DNA from: Bifidobacterium saguinibicoloris
GTDB taxonomy: Bacteria > Actinomycetota > Actinomycetes > Actinomycetales > Bifidobacteriaceae
Direction: 5' to 3'
Length of the DNA: 64,000 nucleotides
Assembly: GCF_019331725.1 (NCBI RefSeq)
Contig: NZ_JAHBBF010000007.1
Coordinates: forward strand, 62,001 to 126,000
A program made the position numbers and the translations under genes. Each line of letters starts with the position of its first letter. The first letter of the stretch is position 1. The notes under the pieces are model-generated. The model was not told where the DNA came from and did no database searches. It worked only from the letters and a program-made list of their open reading frames with translations. Below are positions 1 to 9,202 of this stretch, one piece after another.

Positions 1-1205
1 ATCCAGTTGCTGGTCCACAGCAGCATGCCCATGGCGATGAGCGCGCACACGCCCTCCATGATCTCCTGCTGGGGGCCGGAGCCGCCGAACAGGAGCGTGA
101 AGATCACGGCGATGATGCCGGAGCCGGCGAGGCCGGCGAGCACGCCCACGTAGATCCACTTGGTGAAGCGCTTGTTGCCGGACTTGACGAGGTAGGCGAT
201 TACGGCGGCGACGACGAGCAGCGCCTCGAGCCCCTCGCGGATGAGGATGAGGAACGCCTGGCCCACCGCGCTGGTGATGAACTTGGTGAAGCCGCCCTCC
301 TTGTCGGCGGCGCCGCCGTCGAGGATGCCGGCGTCCTTGACGAGCATGGCCTTGAGGTCGTCGACGAGCTTCTTCGTGGCCTTGAGGCTCTTGCCCTTGT
401 TCATGGCCGAGCGGGTCATCTTGAACTGGTATTCGACCTGGGAGACGCGACTGCCGCTGATCGCATTCATCACGTTCTTCTCGAAGCCGAGCTTCTCGTA
501 GTACTGGTAGTAGACGTTGTTGACGAGGGTGGCGCCCTTCGCACCGTCGCCCTTCTCGTACGCCTTGTAGGCGTTGTCGAGGATCGGGGTCATCTCGTTG
601 GCCACGTCGGTCCAGGAGCGGTTGCCCTTGCCGGGGTTCTTCTTCTTCTTGGCGTCGAGTTCCTTGCGCTCCTTGGCGATCTGGTCCTGCAGGGCCTTCG
701 CGTAGGCGCGCGGCTTGGCGAGCTGCGCGTTGGCGTCGAGCTGCTGCGCGGTGGCGTCGAGGTCGGCGGAAAGGGCCGCGACCTTCTCCTGGAGCGTCGC
801 CTCGTTGCCCTGCGCATAGGAGAGCTGCCTGAGCTCGTTGAAGGCCTGCTGCTGCGCGATCTGCTTGTCGGAGCCGATGGTGGAGCTCACCACGGCGGTG
901 AAGTTGGAGGCCACGTACAGCGAGTTGTAGGCGCCGTTGAAGTCGGAGGCGGCGCCGGAGGTGTCGCCGCCCTGATAGGCCTTGTAGGCTTCGTTCAGCT
1001 GCTTGTCCATCGCCTTGGCGACGTCGGCCCACGTATCGTAGTCGGTGGCGGAATCGGCGGCGGAGGAGGACGAGGAGCCGGCGGCGTACGCGGCCGGCGT
1101 GAACGCGGCCACGGGGGCCACGGCCATCGCCACGATCATCAGCAACGCACCGGCGAGCGCGACGAGCTTCGCCAGGACGCGTTTGGGCAACCCATTCGCG
1201 GACAT
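1..1205 (-). CDS. FTR1-family iron permease, 5' part (gene runs off the left edge)
   Basis: Probable EfeU/FTR1-type iron permease that moves iron across the membrane with an EfeO/EfeB-like partner expected to the left, outside the window. Translation begins at the ATG at 1203-1205, preceded by AGAGAGGAAA, and gives about 401 residues before the window edge. Residues 1-42 form a signal peptide. Residues 45-300 are an extracytoplasmic Ala/Lys-rich helical domain, and the FTR1 membrane domain follows. The iron-binding REGLE motif is at R323-E327 (E324 and E327 are the expected ligands), inside the first hydrophobic helix. The second REXXE motif would be beyond the edge. The long N-terminal periplasmic domain fused to FTR1 is known in bifidobacterial EfeU-type proteins. 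The family call is firm; the substrate form (ferrous or ferric) is inferred. Confidence 0.88.
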   Translation of the reverse strand, partial: MSANGLPKRVLAKLVALAGALLMIVAMAVAPVAAFTPAAYAAGSSSSSAADSATDYDTWADVAKAMDKQLNEAYKAYQGGDTSGAASDFNGAYNSLYVASNFTAVVSSTIGSDKQIAQQQAFNELRQLSYAQGNEATLQEKVAALSADLDATAQQLDANAQLAKPRAYAKALQDQIAKERKELDAKKKKNPGKGNRSWTDVANEMTPILDNAYKAYEKGDGAKGATLVNNVYYQYYEKLGFEKNVMNAISGSRVSQVEYQFKMTRSAMNKGKSLKATKKLVDDLKAMLVKDAGILDGGAADKEGGFTKFITSAVGQAFLILIREGLEALLVVAAVIAYLVKSGNKRFTKWIYVGVLAGLAGSGIIAVIFTLLFGGSGPQQEIMEGVCALIAMGMLLWTSNW

Positions 1206-1450
1206 CCTGAAATTTCCTCTCTATTTCACAATCCATCAGAACGATAGAGAAAAAAATTCCGGAACAACAGTCTTGATTTTTCGGCGATGCTGAGGTACAC
1301 GCCGTTGTCGTCACGACGTTTCGCGCGATTCCGCCGAAAACCGTCCGATATGTCGAGTCGTCACGTCTCACGATGTGAACGCGACGGGCGTACGCCCACG
1401 TCGCGTCCGCATCACGGAACGCCGCGGGACGTGCGGCACGTCGCGAATCG

Positions 1451-2854
1451 TCACCGCCGCAGCACGTCGAGCACCTTGCGTTCGTCGTAGAACGCGAACA
1501 CGATGCCGCCGATCGCGCACAGCACGGCCGCGCACACGGCGGCGATGCGGTAGCCGGCGCCGGAGGCCATGCCGATGGTGGAGACGCCGGTGAACAGGAG
1601 CATCGCGACGGACTGTCCCATCTTCATCGCGAACGTGCGCGCCGCATAGAACATGCCCTGACGGTCCTGTCCGGTGGTCTTGGAGCTGGCGTCGGCGATG
1701 TTGGCGACGATCGCCTGCGGCAGGATGCCGAACGCGGCCATCGGGACCGCGCCGGCGATGGACAGCGCCACGCCCTGCGCCATCGGCGGGATGAACGCGA
1801 CGGCGGCGGAGCCGAGCGCGCCGGCGAACGCGAACGCGCAGGTGAAGATGACGAACGCGACGAGCAGGAGACGTTTCTTGCCCACGCGGTTCGCGAGGAT
1901 GTTGACGGGCATGTAGAACAGCACGGACACGCCGGTCATGAGCACGAAGTAGATGGTCGTGGTGGTCTCGGGGAGCTTGAGCAGCGAGGTCACGAAGAAC
2001 GGCAGGCCGGTCTGGAACGTGGTGATCGCCACCCAGTAGACCACGTCGGAGCAGACGAACTTGCGGAACTCGCCGTCGCCGAACGTCTGTTTGAGGGATT
2101 CCATCGTGGATTCGCTGGTGGGCTGCGAGTTCACGTAGTCCTTTTCGCGGATGGCGAGCGGCGGGACGAGCATGCACACGAACGCGACGGCCGCCATGAT
2201 GGTGAAGGTGAGGCGGATGGCGTTCACGCGGCCGAGCATCGGCACGAAGCCGCCCCAGATGACGGGCGCCACGTAGGCGACGGCGGTGCCGAACACCCAG
2301 GTGAACGAAATGGCGGTGGAGATGGCGAGCTGCTGTTTGGAGTCGTGGCCGAGCTCGGCGATGAGCGCGTTGTACGGCGTGCAGTAGAACGTGAGGGCGA
2401 TGTAGTAGCCGATGACGGTGACGAACAGGAACGCGGCGTTCACCCAGCTGGCCGTGCCGATCGGGCTCCAGAAGACGAGTACGGTGACGAGCGCGAGCGG
2501 CAGGGCCGCGTACTTGAGGAACGGCATGCGCCGGCCGGCCTTCGCGTCGCAGCGGTCGGAGAGGGAGGCGACGGCCGGGTCGACGAACGCGTCAAAGAAG
2601 CGCGCGAACGCGGTGATGCCGCCGACGACGGTGACGACGCCGAGGACGGCGAGCCCCTGCGGCACGAACACGGTCTGGCCTTGGGTGATGGTCTCGTTGT
2701 CCGGCTGGTAGAAGTACACGAGCCAGTTCGAGATGATGCCGGAGAGCAGCGCCCAGCCGAACTGGCCGACCGCGAACGCCCAGATCTTGGGGCCGGGAAG
2801 GTCCTTCACCTTCGCCCCGCGTGCCGCCGCGCCCTGCATCGCCGTACCGTCCAT
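1451..2854 (-). CDS. GPH/MFS sugar:cation symporter
   Basis: 467-residue polytopic membrane protein of the glycoside-pentoside-hexuronide symporter group in the major facilitator superfamily. It starts near KVKDLPGPKIWAF and carries the family loop DAFVDPAVASLSDRCDAKAG followed by GRRMPFL between early helices, then about 12 hydrophobic segments. The reading frame is open far upstream, but the ATG at 2854 is chosen because GGAGG lies 7 bases before it and the hydrophobic domain begins soon after. No glycosidase is adjacent, so the substrate is unknown; an oligosaccharide or pentoside is likely from the family. It is divergent from apbE, with 235 bases between them holding two palindromes that could be operators. 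Membrane location and family are well supported. Confidence 0.85.
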   Translation of the reverse strand: MDGTAMQGAAARGAKVKDLPGPKIWAFAVGQFGWALLSGIISNWLVYFYQPDNETITQGQTVFVPQGLAVLGVVTVVGGITAFARFFDAFVDPAVASLSDRCDAKAGRRMPFLKYAALPLALVTVLVFWSPIGTASWVNAAFLFVTVIGYYIALTFYCTPYNALIAELGHDSKQQLAISTAISFTWVFGTAVAYVAPVIWGGFVPMLGRVNAIRLTFTIMAAVAFVCMLVPPLAIREKDYVNSQPTSESTMESLKQTFGDGEFRKFVCSDVVYWVAITTFQTGLPFFVTSLLKLPETTTTIYFVLMTGVSVLFYMPVNILANRVGKKRLLLVAFVIFTCAFAFAGALGSAAVAFIPPMAQGVALSIAGAVPMAAFGILPQAIVANIADASSKTTGQDRQGMFYAARTFAMKMGQSVAMLLFTGVSTIGMASGAGYRIAAVCAAVLCAIGGIVFAFYDERKVLDVLRR

Positions 2855-2992
2855 CACCGCACCTCCGTGACGTAATCCCTGTGGTGTGCCGTCTTGCGGC
2901 CCGTCATCCGCTGACGTGCCGTCCGGCATATCCGATTGCCAGCATATGCCCGCATCCCGCGACCTCCCCGCATCGTCGCGGCGACGTCGCAG

Positions 2993-3007
2993 TTGACACT
3001 GCGTCAA
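2993..3007. promoter_or_regulatory. 15-bp palindrome, possible operator
   Basis: TTGAC-ACTGC-GTCAA is a perfect inverted repeat in the divergent region between the GPH symporter and apbE. A second inverted repeat, GGCATAT with ATATGCC, lies at 2925-2950. Divergent sugar-transporter promoters often carry such sites, but no regulator is adjacent and I infer function only from symmetry and position. Confidence 0.3.
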
Positions 3008-3089
3008 TCCTAGCACCGCGACACGCAGGCGACGGCGGAAACCGGAACATATGCGGCGGTCTCCGGAAACGCTTCGTAGAGTGGCTCCC

Positions 3090-4298
3090 ATGACCACACT
3101 GACCGAACGCATGCCGCACACGATGGCCTTCCCGCACGCGCTGGGCACCGGCGTCATCGTGCAATCCACCGATGACATCGACGACGCGCGGGTCACCGCC
3201 GCGGACATCCGTCCCGGCGCGCTCGAACGGTTCGAAGCCGCCGGTCTCGACGAGGACGACGCCCTCGAGATGCTCCTCGGCAATCCCGCCTCCGCCGACG
3301 TCACCGTCGACCCCGGCCCGTACGGCCTCCTCCAGGCGTTCATCGACCGGTACGAGCATGCGCTCTCCCGCTTCCGCCCTGATTCGACCGTGTCCGCGAT
3401 GCGCACCGCCGCGCACGGCGGCTCGTTCGATTTCCCCGATTGGACCGGGCCGCTGTTCGACCTCTACGACCTGCTGTCCGACGCCACCGAAGGCGCCGTC
3501 GATCCGTGCGTGGGCGAGGACCTCATCCGTCTGGGCTACGACGCGCAGTATTCGTTCCGTCTCTCCCCCGACGTGCTCACTTCCGCCGCATCCCCCACGT
3601 CCAGCGACGACCCGTCAGGCTGGAACCTCGGCGCCGTCCACGGGCGTGCGACCTGGCGCGACGACGTGGAACGCCACGGCACGACGCTCGTCACCCGCCG
3701 TCCGGTCGCGCTTGATTTCGGCGCGTGCGGCAAGGGATATCTCGTCGACCTGCTCGCCGAACGGCTCACCGCATACGCCGCCTCCGGCTACGTCATCGAC
3801 GCGGGCGGCGACCTGCGCATCCAATCGCCCGGCGAACCGGTGTCCATCGCGATGGAGGATCCGGCGGACGCGACGAACGCGGTCGGCACCGCGACCGTCG
3901 ACGCGGGCGCGTTCTGCGCGAGCGCGCCGAGCCGGCGGCATTGGGAGGCGGCCGGACGGCGGCTGCATCACCTGCTCAACGCCGTCGACGGACTGCCCGT
4001 GGACGACGTGGCCGCCACGTGGGTGTACGTGCCGGCCGGTGCGGCAGGAGACGCCGCAATCCACGCCGTCGGCGGCGGTGACGACGCCGATACCGGCCGA
4101 ATGCATCGCATCGCCGACCGCTACCCCACGGCCGTGGCGGACGGCCTGGCGACGGCCCTGTTCACCACGCCGGCGAACACGCTCCACGGGCGGCTCGAAC
4201 GTCTCGGCGCACGCCTCCCGTTCGAGTGCGCCGTGCTCAACGCGGACCGCACCGCCGTACAGTCGTCCGGCTTCCCCGGCGGCTTCTTCACCGCCTGA
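3090..4298 (+). CDS. apbE: FAD:protein FMN transferase (ApbE family)
   Basis: 402-residue protein expected to transfer FMN from FAD onto a Thr of an extracytoplasmic flavoprotein. Visible family blocks in order: PLFDLYDLLSDATEGAVDP near residue 130, LDFGACGKGYLVD near 210 (the nucleotide-binding GGxAKGY-like block, here GACGKGY), VIDAGGDLRIQ, HHLLNAVDG, and the metal-site-like VADGLATALF near the end. No lipobox or clear signal peptide is present, unlike many family members. The start at 3090 has no Shine-Dalgarno sequence. TAGAGT at 3077-3082 sits 7 bases upstream, which suggests a leaderless mRNA. It is divergent from the GPH symporter and convergent with the ABC exporter. It may serve a flavoprotein of the iron-uptake locus to the left, which is inference. 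Confidence 0.85.
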   Translation: MTTLTERMPHTMAFPHALGTGVIVQSTDDIDDARVTAADIRPGALERFEAAGLDEDDALEMLLGNPASADVTVDPGPYGLLQAFIDRYEHALSRFRPDSTVSAMRTAAHGGSFDFPDWTGPLFDLYDLLSDATEGAVDPCVGEDLIRLGYDAQYSFRLSPDVLTSAASPTSSDDPSGWNLGAVHGRATWRDDVERHGTTLVTRRPVALDFGACGKGYLVDLLAERLTAYAASGYVIDAGGDLRIQSPGEPVSIAMEDPADATNAVGTATVDAGAFCASAPSRRHWEAAGRRLHHLLNAVDGLPVDDVAATWVYVPAGAAGDAAIHAVGGGDDADTGRMHRIADRYPTAVADGLATALFTTPANTLHGRLERLGARLPFECAVLNADRTAVQSSGFPGGFFTA

Positions 4299-4319
4299 CG
4301 CAACGCCGCGGACACTCCA

Positions 4320-6167
4320 TCAGCCGGCGAGCGCGAACTGACTGTTGTAGAGGTCGGCATAGAACCCGCCGACGGCGAGCAGCTGCTCGTGCGTGCCACG
4401 TTCGATGACGTCGCCGTGGTCCATCACGAGAATCATGTCGGCGTCGCGGATCGTGGAGAGGCGGTGGGCGATGACGAACGACGTACGGCCGACGGTAAGC
4501 GCGTCCATCGCCTTCTGGATGAGCTCCTCGGTGCGCGTGTCCACGGAGGAGGTGGCCTCGTCGAGGATGAGGATCGGCGCGTCCTGGACCATCGCGCGGG
4601 CGATGGTGAGCAGCTGCTTCTGGCCGGCGGACAGGGACGTGTTCTCGTCGAGCACGGTGTCGTAGCCCTGGGGCAGCGACATGATGTAGTGGTGCAGGCC
4701 CACGGCCTTGCACGCCTCCACGATCTGCGCGTCGGTGACGCCGGTCTTGGCGTAGGCGATGTTCTCGCGCACGGTGCCGTGGAACACCCACGTGTCCTGC
4801 AGCACCATCGAGAATTGTTCGTGGACGTTCCAGCGCGGCACGCTCGCCGTGTCGACGCCGTCGATGGCGATGCGCCCGCCGGCGATGTCGTAGAAGCGCA
4901 TGAGCAGGTTCACCATCGTGGTCTTGCCGGCGCCGGTGGGGCCGACGATCGCGACCTTCTGGCCGGCCTTCACTTCGGCGGAGAAGTCGCGGATGATTGG
5001 CTTGCCGGGCTCGTATTCGAAGCGCACGTGGTCGAATTCGACGTCGCCGCGCACTTCGCGCCCGCCCGCGTACTTGGCGCCAAGCAGGGCCGGTTTGGCC
5101 GTCTCGTCCGCCATCTCCGGCTCCTCGAGGAAGCCGAACACGCGTTCGGACGCGGCGGCGCAGCGCTGGAGGTTCTGGAACGCCTGGGCGAACTGGCTGA
5201 GCGGCTGGGTGAACAGGCGGATGTACATCATGAACGCGACGATGACGCCGAATTCGATGTCGCCGTTCATGGCGAGCGCGGCGCCCACCACGCACACCAC
5301 CACGTAGCCGAAGTTGCCGATGAACTGCATGAGCGGCATCATGAGGCCGGAGAGGAACTGGCTCTTCCAGCCGGAGTCGTAGAGGTCCGTGTTGTATTGC
5401 TCGAAGCGTCTGATGGAGTCGGCCTCGCCGTTGTACGTCTTGACGATGAGGTGTCCGGAGTACATCTCCTCGACGTGTCCGTTGACGTCGCCGAGGGCGG
5501 CCTGCTGGCGTGCGAAGTAGCGCTGCGAGGCCTTCATGATGCCCATCATGAGCACGAGTCCGACGAGGCTGGCGCCGATGGCGCACAGTGTCATGATGAC
5601 GTTGTTGTAGAACATCATGACGAGCGCGCCGACGAACAGCGTGACGGACGTGATGAGCGAGCCGAGGCTCTGCCCGAGGGTCTGGCCGATCGCGTCGACG
5701 TCGTTGGTGATGCGGCTGAGCACGTCGCCGTAGCTCACCTTGTCGAAGTAGCTCAGCGGCAGTTTGTTGATCTTCTCGCTGATCGCCTCGCGCAGCTGCT
5801 GCGCGGTGCGCTGCGTGACGTTGGCCATGAGCCAGCTCTGCACGTAGCTGAGCACCGCGTAGCCCACGTAGAGCGCGGCGAGCGTGAGGCCGATGCGCGT
5901 GACCGCGTCGAAGTCGACGGCGCCCATGACGGGCCTGCCGTGGACCATCGCGGGCAGGCCCTTGACGATCTCGTTGGTCATGTCCTTGAGTTTGTCCGGT
6001 CCGATGATTTGGAAGATGGTGCCGGCCGCGCCCAGGACGAGCGCGATGACGATGACGGGGATGTAGCGGCGGCAGAAGCGTACGAGCTTGCCCATGACCT
6101 CCCCGAAGTTCTGCGGTTTCTCGACGGCGCCGCGGTTCGGTCCGCCGTGTCCCATTGGTCCTGGCAT
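4320..6167 (-). CDS. ABC exporter half-transporter, catalytically complete subunit
   Basis: 615-residue fusion of six membrane helices (about 25-330) and an ATPase domain (about 370-600). Walker A is GPTGAGKTT with K415, the signature is LSAGQKQLL, Walker B ends LDEATSSVD with catalytic E537, and the H-loop is IAHRLST. All motifs are canonical. AGGAGGAATTCCT directly precedes the ATG. It is the second gene of a MarR-ABC-ABC cluster, starting 63 bases after the other half-transporter. The partner has a degenerate site, so the two should form a heterodimeric exporter of the TM287/288, LmrCD or BmrCD type, typically for drugs or other amphipathic compounds. Substrate unknown. Confidence 0.9.
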   Translation of the reverse strand: MPGPMGHGGPNRGAVEKPQNFGEVMGKLVRFCRRYIPVIVIALVLGAAGTIFQIIGPDKLKDMTNEIVKGLPAMVHGRPVMGAVDFDAVTRIGLTLAALYVGYAVLSYVQSWLMANVTQRTAQQLREAISEKINKLPLSYFDKVSYGDVLSRITNDVDAIGQTLGQSLGSLITSVTLFVGALVMMFYNNVIMTLCAIGASLVGLVLMMGIMKASQRYFARQQAALGDVNGHVEEMYSGHLIVKTYNGEADSIRRFEQYNTDLYDSGWKSQFLSGLMMPLMQFIGNFGYVVVCVVGAALAMNGDIEFGVIVAFMMYIRLFTQPLSQFAQAFQNLQRCAAASERVFGFLEEPEMADETAKPALLGAKYAGGREVRGDVEFDHVRFEYEPGKPIIRDFSAEVKAGQKVAIVGPTGAGKTTMVNLLMRFYDIAGGRIAIDGVDTASVPRWNVHEQFSMVLQDTWVFHGTVRENIAYAKTGVTDAQIVEACKAVGLHHYIMSLPQGYDTVLDENTSLSAGQKQLLTIARAMVQDAPILILDEATSSVDTRTEELIQKAMDALTVGRTSFVIAHRLSTIRDADMILVMDHGDVIERGTHEQLLAVGGFYADLYNSQFALAG

Positions 6168-6230
6168 AGGAATTCCTCCTGTTAAGTGTATTGGTGTCTT
6201 CAGCTCGCCTGTCGGCTCGTACGTCCGCCG

Positions 6231-8024
6231 TCAGGCGGTGAGTTCGGTCTGGCTGAGCTGCGATTCGGCGATCTGGCGGTAGACCTCGCACGTCTCGAGC
6301 AGCTCCTTGTGCGTGCCTTCGCCCACGACCTTGCCGTCGTCGAGCACGACGATGAGGTCGGCGCTCATGATGGTGCCGATGCGTTGGGCGACGATGAGTT
6401 TGGTCGCGTCCTTGGCGTGCGACGCGAGCGCGTCACGCACTTCGCGGTCGGTCTTGAAGTCGAGTGCGCTGAACGAGTCGTCGAAGACGAGGATCTCCGG
6501 GTCGCGGTGGACGGCGCGGGCGATGGACAGGCGCTGCTTCTGTCCGCCGGACACGTTGGAGCCGCCTTGCGCGATGGGCGCGTCGAAGCCGCCGTCCATG
6601 CGGTCGACGAATTCGGTGGCGTGGGCGACGTCGGCCGCCTCGCGGATGCACGTGGTCTCGCCGGCCGTCGCGTCGCGTCCGTCCGGCTCGTCGCGTCCGT
6701 CCGGCTCGTCGCCGTAGGCGACGTTGCTTGCGACGGTGCCCTTGAAGAGGATGGATTTCTGCGGCACGTAGCCGATGCGGTCGCGCAGGTCCCGGAGCGT
6801 GTAGTCGCGCACGTCGACGCCGTCGACGAGCACCTGGCCTTCGGTCGCGTCGTAGAGGCGCGGCACGAGGTTGACGAGGGTCGATTTGCCGGAGCCGGTG
6901 GAGCCGATGAACGCGACGGTCTGGCCGCGGGTCGCCTTGAACGAGACGTGTTCGAGCATCGGCTCGCGCGAATCGGGGTAGGTGAAGCTCACGTCGCGGA
7001 ATTCGACCTCGCCGCGCGGGGCGTCGGACACGGCCGGCGCGCCGGGACCGTCCTTGACGAGCGGGTCGGTGTCGAGCACCTCCATGACGCGCTGGGCGGA
7101 GACGTCGGCGCGCGGCCAGAGCACGAACACCATGCTCATGAGCAGGAAGCTCATGATGACCTGCACGGAGTAGCTGGAGAAGACCACCATGTTGGAGAAC
7201 ACGTCGAGCTTGTCGGTGAGGTCGGCGGCGTCGATGAGGTAGGCGCCGATCCAGTAGACGGCGAGCATGAGGCCGTTCATCACGCTGTTCATGAGCGGCA
7301 TCATGACGGCCATGGCACGGTTGGTGAACAGCTGGGTCTCGGTGAGGTTCGTGTTGGCCTTGGTGAACTTGGCCTCCTGGTAGTCCTCGGCGTTGTACGC
7401 GCGCACCACCCTGAGGCCTGTGAGGTTCTCGCGGGCCACGAGGTTGATGTCGTCGGTGAGCCGCTGCATGGCCTTGAACTTCGGCATGACGAGCGCCATG
7501 AGCACGCCGATGGCGGCGAGCAGGACGACGGTGGCGATGGCGGTGGCGAGCGTCCATTCGAGGCCGTCGCCGGCGATCTTCATGATGGCCCACACGGCCA
7601 TGATCGGCGATTTGACGATGAGCTGCAGGCCCACGGTGATGAACATCTGGATTTGCGTGATGTCGTTGGTGGAGCGGGTGATGAGGCTGGCGGTGGAGAA
7701 GCGGCCCATCTCGGCGGGGCCGAACGATTCGACCTTGGCGAATTCGAGCGAGCGCAGGCGCTGGCTGAAGCTAGCGCCCACGCGGGCGGCGATGAAGCCG
7801 GTGACCACGGCGCAGGCGACGGAACCGAGCGAGACGAGCAACATCTTGCCGCCGGCGATCCAGATGTCGGCCATCTCGCTGCCGGGCGTTTCGACGAGCG
7901 TGGTGATGTCGGACATGTAGTCGGGCAGTTTGAGGTCGAGGAAGACCTGTCCGACGATGGAGACCAGGGCGATGAGCATCTGCCCGACCTCCCCCTTGGA
8001 GAGGTATTTCATGATGCGAAGCAT
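6231..8024 (-). CDS. ABC exporter half-transporter, degenerate-site subunit
   Basis: 597-residue half-transporter with six helices (about 10-310) and an ATPase domain. Walker A is GSTGSGKST with K380 and the signature is VSGGQKQRLS. After Walker B the catalytic Glu is replaced by Asp (VFDDSFSALD, D516), and the H-switch His is replaced by Gln (IVAQRIGT). This pattern is known for the non-hydrolysing site of heterodimeric exporters. The insertion before residue 445 contains two tandem copies of DEPDGR, coded by an exact 18-bp duplication at 6673-6708. The start has AAGGGG 6 bases upstream. It lies 223 bases downstream of marR on the same strand, so it probably has its own promoter and may be controlled by MarR. 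Confidence 0.9.
   Translation of the reverse strand: MLRIMKYLSKGEVGQMLIALVSIVGQVFLDLKLPDYMSDITTLVETPGSEMADIWIAGGKMLLVSLGSVACAVVTGFIAARVGASFSQRLRSLEFAKVESFGPAEMGRFSTASLITRSTNDITQIQMFITVGLQLIVKSPIMAVWAIMKIAGDGLEWTLATAIATVVLLAAIGVLMALVMPKFKAMQRLTDDINLVARENLTGLRVVRAYNAEDYQEAKFTKANTNLTETQLFTNRAMAVMMPLMNSVMNGLMLAVYWIGAYLIDAADLTDKLDVFSNMVVFSSYSVQVIMSFLLMSMVFVLWPRADVSAQRVMEVLDTDPLVKDGPGAPAVSDAPRGEVEFRDVSFTYPDSREPMLEHVSFKATRGQTVAFIGSTGSGKSTLVNLVPRLYDATEGQVLVDGVDVRDYTLRDLRDRIGYVPQKSILFKGTVASNVAYGDEPDGRDEPDGRDATAGETTCIREAADVAHATEFVDRMDGGFDAPIAQGGSNVSGGQKQRLSIARAVHRDPEILVFDDSFSALDFKTDREVRDALASHAKDATKLIVAQRIGTIMSADLIVVLDDGKVVGEGTHKELLETCEVYRQIAESQLSQTELTA
6673..6708. repeat. 18-bp tandem duplication inside an ABC exporter gene
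   Basis: Two exact copies of an 18-bp unit (6673-6690 and 6691-6708) add six codons in frame, giving DEPDGR twice in the ATPase domain between Walker A and the signature. It looks like replication slippage in a surface loop. Confidence 0.85.
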
Positions 8025-8247
8025 TGATTCCCCTTAAGCGTTGGTTTGCGTTGCGTCGACCGGCGCAATCCGCGCCGTCGGCAATTGGATGTCCACGTGA
8101 TTTATCTTGCAGTATTAAATTACTTACACCCAGAGGTATTTGTCAATGCGACGGCGTTTCCCACACGAAACATACGGAACACAGAGCAGGCGGCGACGAA
8201 TCATCGCCAAGCGAAAACCCGCCCCCAACGGACGGGGCGACCGCGGT

Positions 8248-8814
8248 TCAGCGACGCCCGGACCCGGCGCCCGCGGCGTCGTCGGAACCCTCGGCGGCCG
8301 CATTCCCAGCGACCGGACAGGACCACCCATCCGACGAATCGGCCTCCTCGAACGCCTTGCGCACCTCCTCGGCCGTAGGGCGAGGCTTGCCGGGACGGCA
8401 GATCGACATGTAGGTCATGAACTCGCGGGTCAGATCGACGAACTCGCGGGTGCGTCGCTCCCCCATCTGCGAGAAGATCCAGCACACCGCGTCACGCATC
8501 GCGTCGACGTCGTGCCGCACGGCCTCACGCCCCACATCCGTAAGCCGCACGCGCACCACGCGACGGTCGTCGGGGTCATTCTCGCGCGTGACGTACCCCT
8601 TCTTCTCCAAGGCGGACAGCAGCGTGGAGACGCGGCCGGAGCTCACGCGCAGCGCCGAGGCCAGCTGGGAGGGCGTCATCTGCCCGAACTCCATGAGCTG
8701 GCGCAGGACGAACACCTCGCCGTGGGCGCCGCGGTTGAGATCGCGCTGCATGGCCGACTTGTGGCTCCACACCTTGGTCCACAGCTCGTCCACCGCTTCC
8801 TGTTCGAAGCCCAT
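8248..8814 (-). CDS. MarR-family transcriptional regulator
   Basis: 188-residue winged-helix regulator. The DNA-binding core is at about residues 35-105: MTPSQLASALRVSSGRVSTL is the recognition region and ENDPDDRRVVRVRLTDVG is the beta-wing typical of MarR. The N and C termini form the dimerisation helices, and the last 40 residues are a low-complexity Glu/Ala/Gly tail. The start at 8814 is chosen because GGGAGG is 8 bases upstream; an open frame continues to 8913 without a better site. It heads the cluster with the two ABC exporter genes and is most likely their ligand-responsive repressor, by family and position. Its upstream region has two AATATCTC boxes, at 8904-8911 and 8921-8928. Confidence 0.88.
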   Translation of the reverse strand: MGFEQEAVDELWTKVWSHKSAMQRDLNRGAHGEVFVLRQLMEFGQMTPSQLASALRVSSGRVSTLLSALEKKGYVTRENDPDDRRVVRVRLTDVGREAVRHDVDAMRDAVCWIFSQMGERRTREFVDLTREFMTYMSICRPGKPRPTAEEVRKAFEEADSSDGWSCPVAGNAAAEGSDDAAGAGSGRR

Positions 8815-8903
8815 CGTCCACTCCTCCCATCGGCCTGCGGCGTTCGTCTCCCGACGCCATGACCGGACCTTCGCATCCGCCGCACCGCACAGTACGACGC
8901 AAG

Positions 8904-8928
8904 AATATCTCACACCGGATAATATCTC
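8904..8928. promoter_or_regulatory. Repeated AATATCTC boxes upstream of marR
   Basis: Two direct copies of AATATCTC (8904-8911 and 8921-8928) lie 17 bp apart, 90-115 bases before the marR start, in an AT-rich island. They could overlap the marR promoter and serve autoregulation. No perfect palindrome or clear -35 box was found, so this is only a candidate. Confidence 0.25.
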
Positions 8929-9047
8929 GCACTATAAACAATCATCGGACGGCGGAAGGCGTGCATTCCGCACATCACGGACACCGCACATCGCAGTCAC
9001 ACACATCGCAGTCACATCGCGGCCCGCACCCGACGCGCCCGCATCGC

Positions 9048-9141
9048 CGTCGGACGAACCAACCCCGTCATCGGACGCAACCCGACAAACCAGTCCTCGC
9101 CATCGGACGCATCCCGACGAACCAGCATCCTCATCGGACGC
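9048..9141. repeat. Short intergenic array, about 31-32 bp period
   Basis: CATCGGACGC recurs at 9069, 9101 and about 9132, with the linking sequence CCCGAC(A/G)AACCA repeated between copies. The array is in the 388-base gap between marR and the end of the first GH30 gene; I see no gene in that gap. The motif TCGG...CCGA gives a weak inverted repeat within each unit. Confidence 0.6.
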
Positions 9142-9150
9142 AGACGCGAG

Positions 9151-9181
9151 CGGGGCGGCCTCCGCAAGGGAGACCGCCCCG
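9151..9181 (-). terminator. GC-rich hairpin terminator after the first GH30 gene
   Basis: GGGGCGG and CCGCCCC arms extended by a CTCC/GGAG inner stem around a GCAA loop lie 22 bases past the stop of the GH30 gene. There is no clear U-run, so termination strength is inferred from the stem only. Confidence 0.6.
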
Positions 9182-9202
9182 TTCAGGCGATGCCGTCAGG
9201 CG

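Noticed and set aside
2993-3015. TTGACA promoter for apbE
   Set aside because: The only -10-like box (TAGCAC) is 12 bases away, too close; the TTGACA is better explained as part of a palindrome.
4389-8027. Long plus-strand open frames opposite the ABC exporter genes (up to 613 codons)
   Set aside because: They are antisense shadows of high-GC codon usage, rich in Val, Asp, Glu and His without domains, while the minus strand has complete ABC motifs.
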